From contig NZ_MUXV01000001.1 of the NCBI RefSeq assembly GCF_002014975.1, positions 1 to 44,634 on the forward strand: 44,634 nucleotides of DNA. Reading direction: 5' to 3'. The translations under genes and the position numbers were made by a program. The stretch comes from Moraxella bovis. Lineage in GTDB: Bacteria > Pseudomonadota > Gammaproteobacteria > Pseudomonadales > Moraxellaceae. The notes beneath the pieces were generated by a model. That model was not told the DNA's origin, ran no database searches, and saw nothing but the letters and a program-made list of their open reading frames with translations. Below are positions 42,651 through 44,634 of the stretch, piece after piece (positions within the stretch are counted from its first letter, which is position 1; each line of letters opens with the position of its first letter).

Positions 42651-43097
42651 TCACCCAAAACGGAAAAACGCCCCATTGATGACAAATGCCACGCTCCACA
42701 CGCAGATAAGTAGCACGTGAAATCCCATGACTTTTAATGTATTGGCGGTATGCGTGCCATTTTCTAGCTTTTTAACTACCCGAAAACGGGCGTGCAAGGC
42801 GGTGAGTATCGTCAAGATAAGCCATGTTAATTTACCATGCACAAGGGCGGTCAGCATGCCCATGTTTTGCCCCCAAAGTGATGGGGGTAGTAGGGTTGTT
42901 AGCATATAAAAGCCTGTTATCACTTGCACGGCAAGGGCGGTCATGCCCAAGGGTTCATAGCTTTTTTCAAAGGCTAAAAATCCTGCCACGTCATTGTGGC
43001 GGATAAAATTGGGCATTAGGCGGATAAGCAGGTATAAATGCCCACCCACCCAAATGCTGGCTCCAAATAAATGTACAATCAAGGCAATTTTATACAT
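42651..43097 (-). CDS. CopD-like four-helix membrane protein
   Basis: The 148 residues form four membrane helices (for example IALIVHLFGASIWVGGHLYL and VHGKLTWLILTILTALHARF) and contain two widely spaced histidines facing the membrane (His9, His20), as in the short CopD-like/DUF families linked to copper or haem. I start at 43097 (ATG, with TTGGAAAAAACC before it); the in-frame TTG 12 bases upstream is unlikely. It is not near any copper gene here. The role is unknown. Confidence 0.7.
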   Translation of the reverse strand: MYKIALIVHLFGASIWVGGHLYLLIRLMPNFIRHNDVAGFLAFEKSYEPLGMTALAVQVITGFYMLTTLLPPSLWGQNMGMLTALVHGKLTWLILTILTALHARFRVVKKLENGTHTANTLKVMGFHVLLICVWSVAFVINGAFFRFG

Positions 43098-43177
43098 GGT
43101 TTTTTCCAACTTGGTTATATGAGTGTGATAAATGATTGGGTTTTTTGAGTGGTTTTATTTTAAATTTATTTTAAAAA

Positions 43178-44137
43178 CTATTTTCTCCGACCTGCTCTAA
43201 ATACAAAAGGGTCATCATAAAAATCAGGGTTGGCATTATCCCAAAAATACGGTGCACCCAATATCGGCAGAGGATTTAATTGGCGTGGTGTAATATCATC
43301 TTTTAAAAAGTTATTTAAATGTTCTGATAATTGATTGTCCAACATGGCTAATTGCTCGTTGAGTGATTTGGCAAAAAATGACGAATGAACTTTGATAATC
43401 ACGGTATGGCTACATAAGGATTTGTAGGGGCTGATGAGTTGCTCCAATAACGCATGACCGAAGATAAAGACTTTGGCTTTTTTGTTGTTGTCATGATGAT
43501 AATCTGCCCAATATTCACGGTTATCCACCAAGCACGTTTGCCAATCAAAACCCACCAAGGCTTGCCTAATGGTAGTGCCAATCTCATCATCGGCGACAAC
43601 AAGTATCGCCCCATTTTCATCAAATACGGTAATGGTATCTCGCACACGGTTACGTCCGTTGGCGGTGTGGTTGTCGCCCATGTGGGCGAGATGTTTGGTA
43701 TTAAGTAGCGATTTGGTATGGGGAAAAACCGACCACACGCACGCCCCAAACCAGTCGTGCAGATTATCACGGGTTGGGATTTTGTGGTGTTGTCCGATGT
43801 GGGTTTCGTACGCTGTGCCGTGTTCTAGGTCGTTTTGATGGGTAAAGGCAAGTGGGCAGTTTTGGTGATTTTTTAGGGCAATATCATTGTCAGCAAAATA
43901 GCCATTTAACCACTCAAACAGTGGCAGGGCAGGGCGGTTGGCATATGCTTGATGAATGGGCAAATACGGGGCAAGCCAAGGGGCGGACGGGTCAATGGTG
44001 GCAAAGTCGTGCAAAAAGTCGTGTGAAAAATCGGACATGATGACATTAACAGGCGGTAGAATCATCGTGAGCATAGCATATTTTGTAAGCTTTGGGTAGT
44101 CGGCTTTTGGGGGTAGGGCGTCATAAAAAACTTGCAT
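43178..44137 (-). CDS. DUF3025 protein
   Basis: This is a hypothetical protein of the DUF3025 family. Family motifs visible: IPTRDNLHDWFGACVWSVFPHTKSLLN, RNRVRDTITVFDENGAILV, HALLEQLISPYKSL, and LPILGAPYFWDNAN. The function is unknown. The start is uncertain: MQVFYDALPP at 44137, or MSDFSHDFLHDF at 44035; the longest frame reaches 44209 and overlaps the divergent bamE start, so I reject that. No clear ribosome site marks any choice. It is divergent from bamE. Confidence 0.72.
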   Translation of the reverse strand: MQVFYDALPPKADYPKLTKYAMLTMILPPVNVIMSDFSHDFLHDFATIDPSAPWLAPYLPIHQAYANRPALPLFEWLNGYFADNDIALKNHQNCPLAFTHQNDLEHGTAYETHIGQHHKIPTRDNLHDWFGACVWSVFPHTKSLLNTKHLAHMGDNHTANGRNRVRDTITVFDENGAILVVADDEIGTTIRQALVGFDWQTCLVDNREYWADYHHDNNKKAKVFIFGHALLEQLISPYKSLCSHTVIIKVHSSFFAKSLNEQLAMLDNQLSEHLNNFLKDDITPRQLNPLPILGAPYFWDNANPDFYDDPFVFRAGRRK

Positions 44138-44187
44138 ATTTTCGCACTTGCGTTTAATATGGCGATTATTTATAAAGATGAGAGTAT

Positions 44188-44571
44188 ATGATGACCCTAT
44201 CGCAAACATTTGCCCCTAAATTCATGGCGTTGGCACTGGTCGGCACATTGGCATTGTCAGGCTGTTCGGTGTTTCGTGTGTATACCATTGATTTGCCCCA
44301 AGGCACGCCCATCACGTCCGCTCAGGCATCGCAGGTGCAAGTAGGCATGACCGCCGACCAAGTGACCTATTTGCTTGGTAGCCCTGCCATGAAAGACACG
44401 CTAAACCCGAACCGCTTTGACTATCTGTATGACTACACCGCAGGCACAGACGGCAAGCGAGCGGGCAAAAAAGACATCAAAAACGCCAGTCAGTACCTGT
44501 CTATCTTTTTTGAAAATGGGCGTGTGGTGCGTATCGCAGGGCGTGAATCACTGCCAAGAAGAAATCAGTAA
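44188..44571 (+). CDS. bamE: Outer membrane assembly lipoprotein BamE (SmpA/OmlA)
   Basis: BamE is a small lipoprotein of the BAM complex that inserts beta-barrel proteins into the outer membrane. The 127 residues have a signal peptide with lipobox LSGC (cysteine 26 is lipidated) and the SmpA/OmlA domain: ITSAQASQVQVGMTADQVTYLLGSPAM and RFDYLYDYT. ATG at 44188 or 44191 (adjacent codons) is the start. In many gammaproteobacteria bamE is divergent from fur; here it is divergent from a DUF3025 gene instead. Confidence 0.93.
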   Translation: MMTLSQTFAPKFMALALVGTLALSGCSVFRVYTIDLPQGTPITSAQASQVQVGMTADQVTYLLGSPAMKDTLNPNRFDYLYDYTAGTDGKRAGKKDIKNASQYLSIFFENGRVVRIAGRESLPRRNQ

Positions 44572-44574
44572 TTA

Positions 44575-44634
44575 GGGCGTGCCTGCCCTTTATAACACAA
44601 TTTGTAATTTAAATATTTTACCCCACTCTCAACT
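44575..44634. repeat. MITE-like element, copy 2 (left part, runs off the window)
   Basis: TA at 44573-44574 is followed by GGGCGTGCCTGCC, identical to the inward-read right end of the 27154-27278 element, and the match continues (CTTTATAACA here, ATTGATAACA there). It begins three bases after the bamE stop codon, and the element is cut by the window edge. Confidence 0.6.

Noticed and set aside
1..44634. Search for CRISPR arrays, intact IS elements or defence genes
   Set aside because: I found no regularly spaced direct repeats, no complete transposase and no restriction, Abi or CBASS-like genes; the only mobile DNA seen is relic or MITE-like.

Overview
This window is core chromosome of a gammaproteobacterium, most likely Moraxella or a close Moraxellaceae relative. 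The evidence is the Acinetobacter/Moraxella-like form of many proteins (short AccA, long SerB, very long RNase E, TSP3-type OmpA), AT-rich intergenic DNA, frequent extended -10 promoters (TGnTATAAT) and many small palindromic repeats. The genus is inferred from family resemblance, not from a search.

Layout. 1-1.5 kb: a secreted protein of unknown function, then the relic of a tyrosine integrase beside the 3' end of tRNA-Pro(GGG), the scar of an old integrated element. 1.6-7 kb: rne (RNase E) with a roughly 600-base upstream region full of hairpins, divergent from rluC. 7-12 kb: repeats, then ppx with a membrane protein, accA, and an orphan UvrD-like helicase. 12-16.5 kb: an SCP2-domain protein and serB, divergent from an Smp/YtjB-like membrane protein, then two small acidic proteins (PA3496-like and UPF0149). 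16.7-25.7 kb: an acyl-CoA ligase convergent with a rapA / tautomerase / comM / recO run, then a frameshifted Uma2-family gene and metR. 25.9-29.7 kb: ccoS with a TauE/SafE-type membrane protein carrying a His-rich tail, a MITE-like repeat, a membrane-bound C13-type peptidase, and pdxJ. 29.9-35 kb: ompA, typA, an mscL relic cut by a palindromic element, and rlmD. 35.1-36 kb: a two-gene cassette of unknown function, its small CxxC protein overlapping a possibly macro-like protein, followed by tRNA-Leu(GAG). 36.3-42.3 kb: the complete nqrABCDEF operon for the Na+-pumping NADH:quinone oxidoreductase, with a short leader ORF coupled to nqrA and a MITE-like repeat in its leader. 42.6-44.6 kb: a CopD-like protein, a DUF3025 protein, and bamE. 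The window ends inside a second copy of the MITE-like repeat.

How the genes work together. RNA metabolism is well represented (rne, rluC, rlmD, rapA, typA), as is recombination linked to natural transformation (comM, recO). Envelope functions (ompA, bamE) and respiratory energy genes (nqr, ccoS) are also present. I found no prophage, CRISPR array, defence island or biosynthetic cluster. The most notable features are regulatory or relic in nature: the structured rne leader, the nqrA leader peptide, the CxxC/macro-like cassette, the membrane C13 peptidase, and several families of small inverted repeats.
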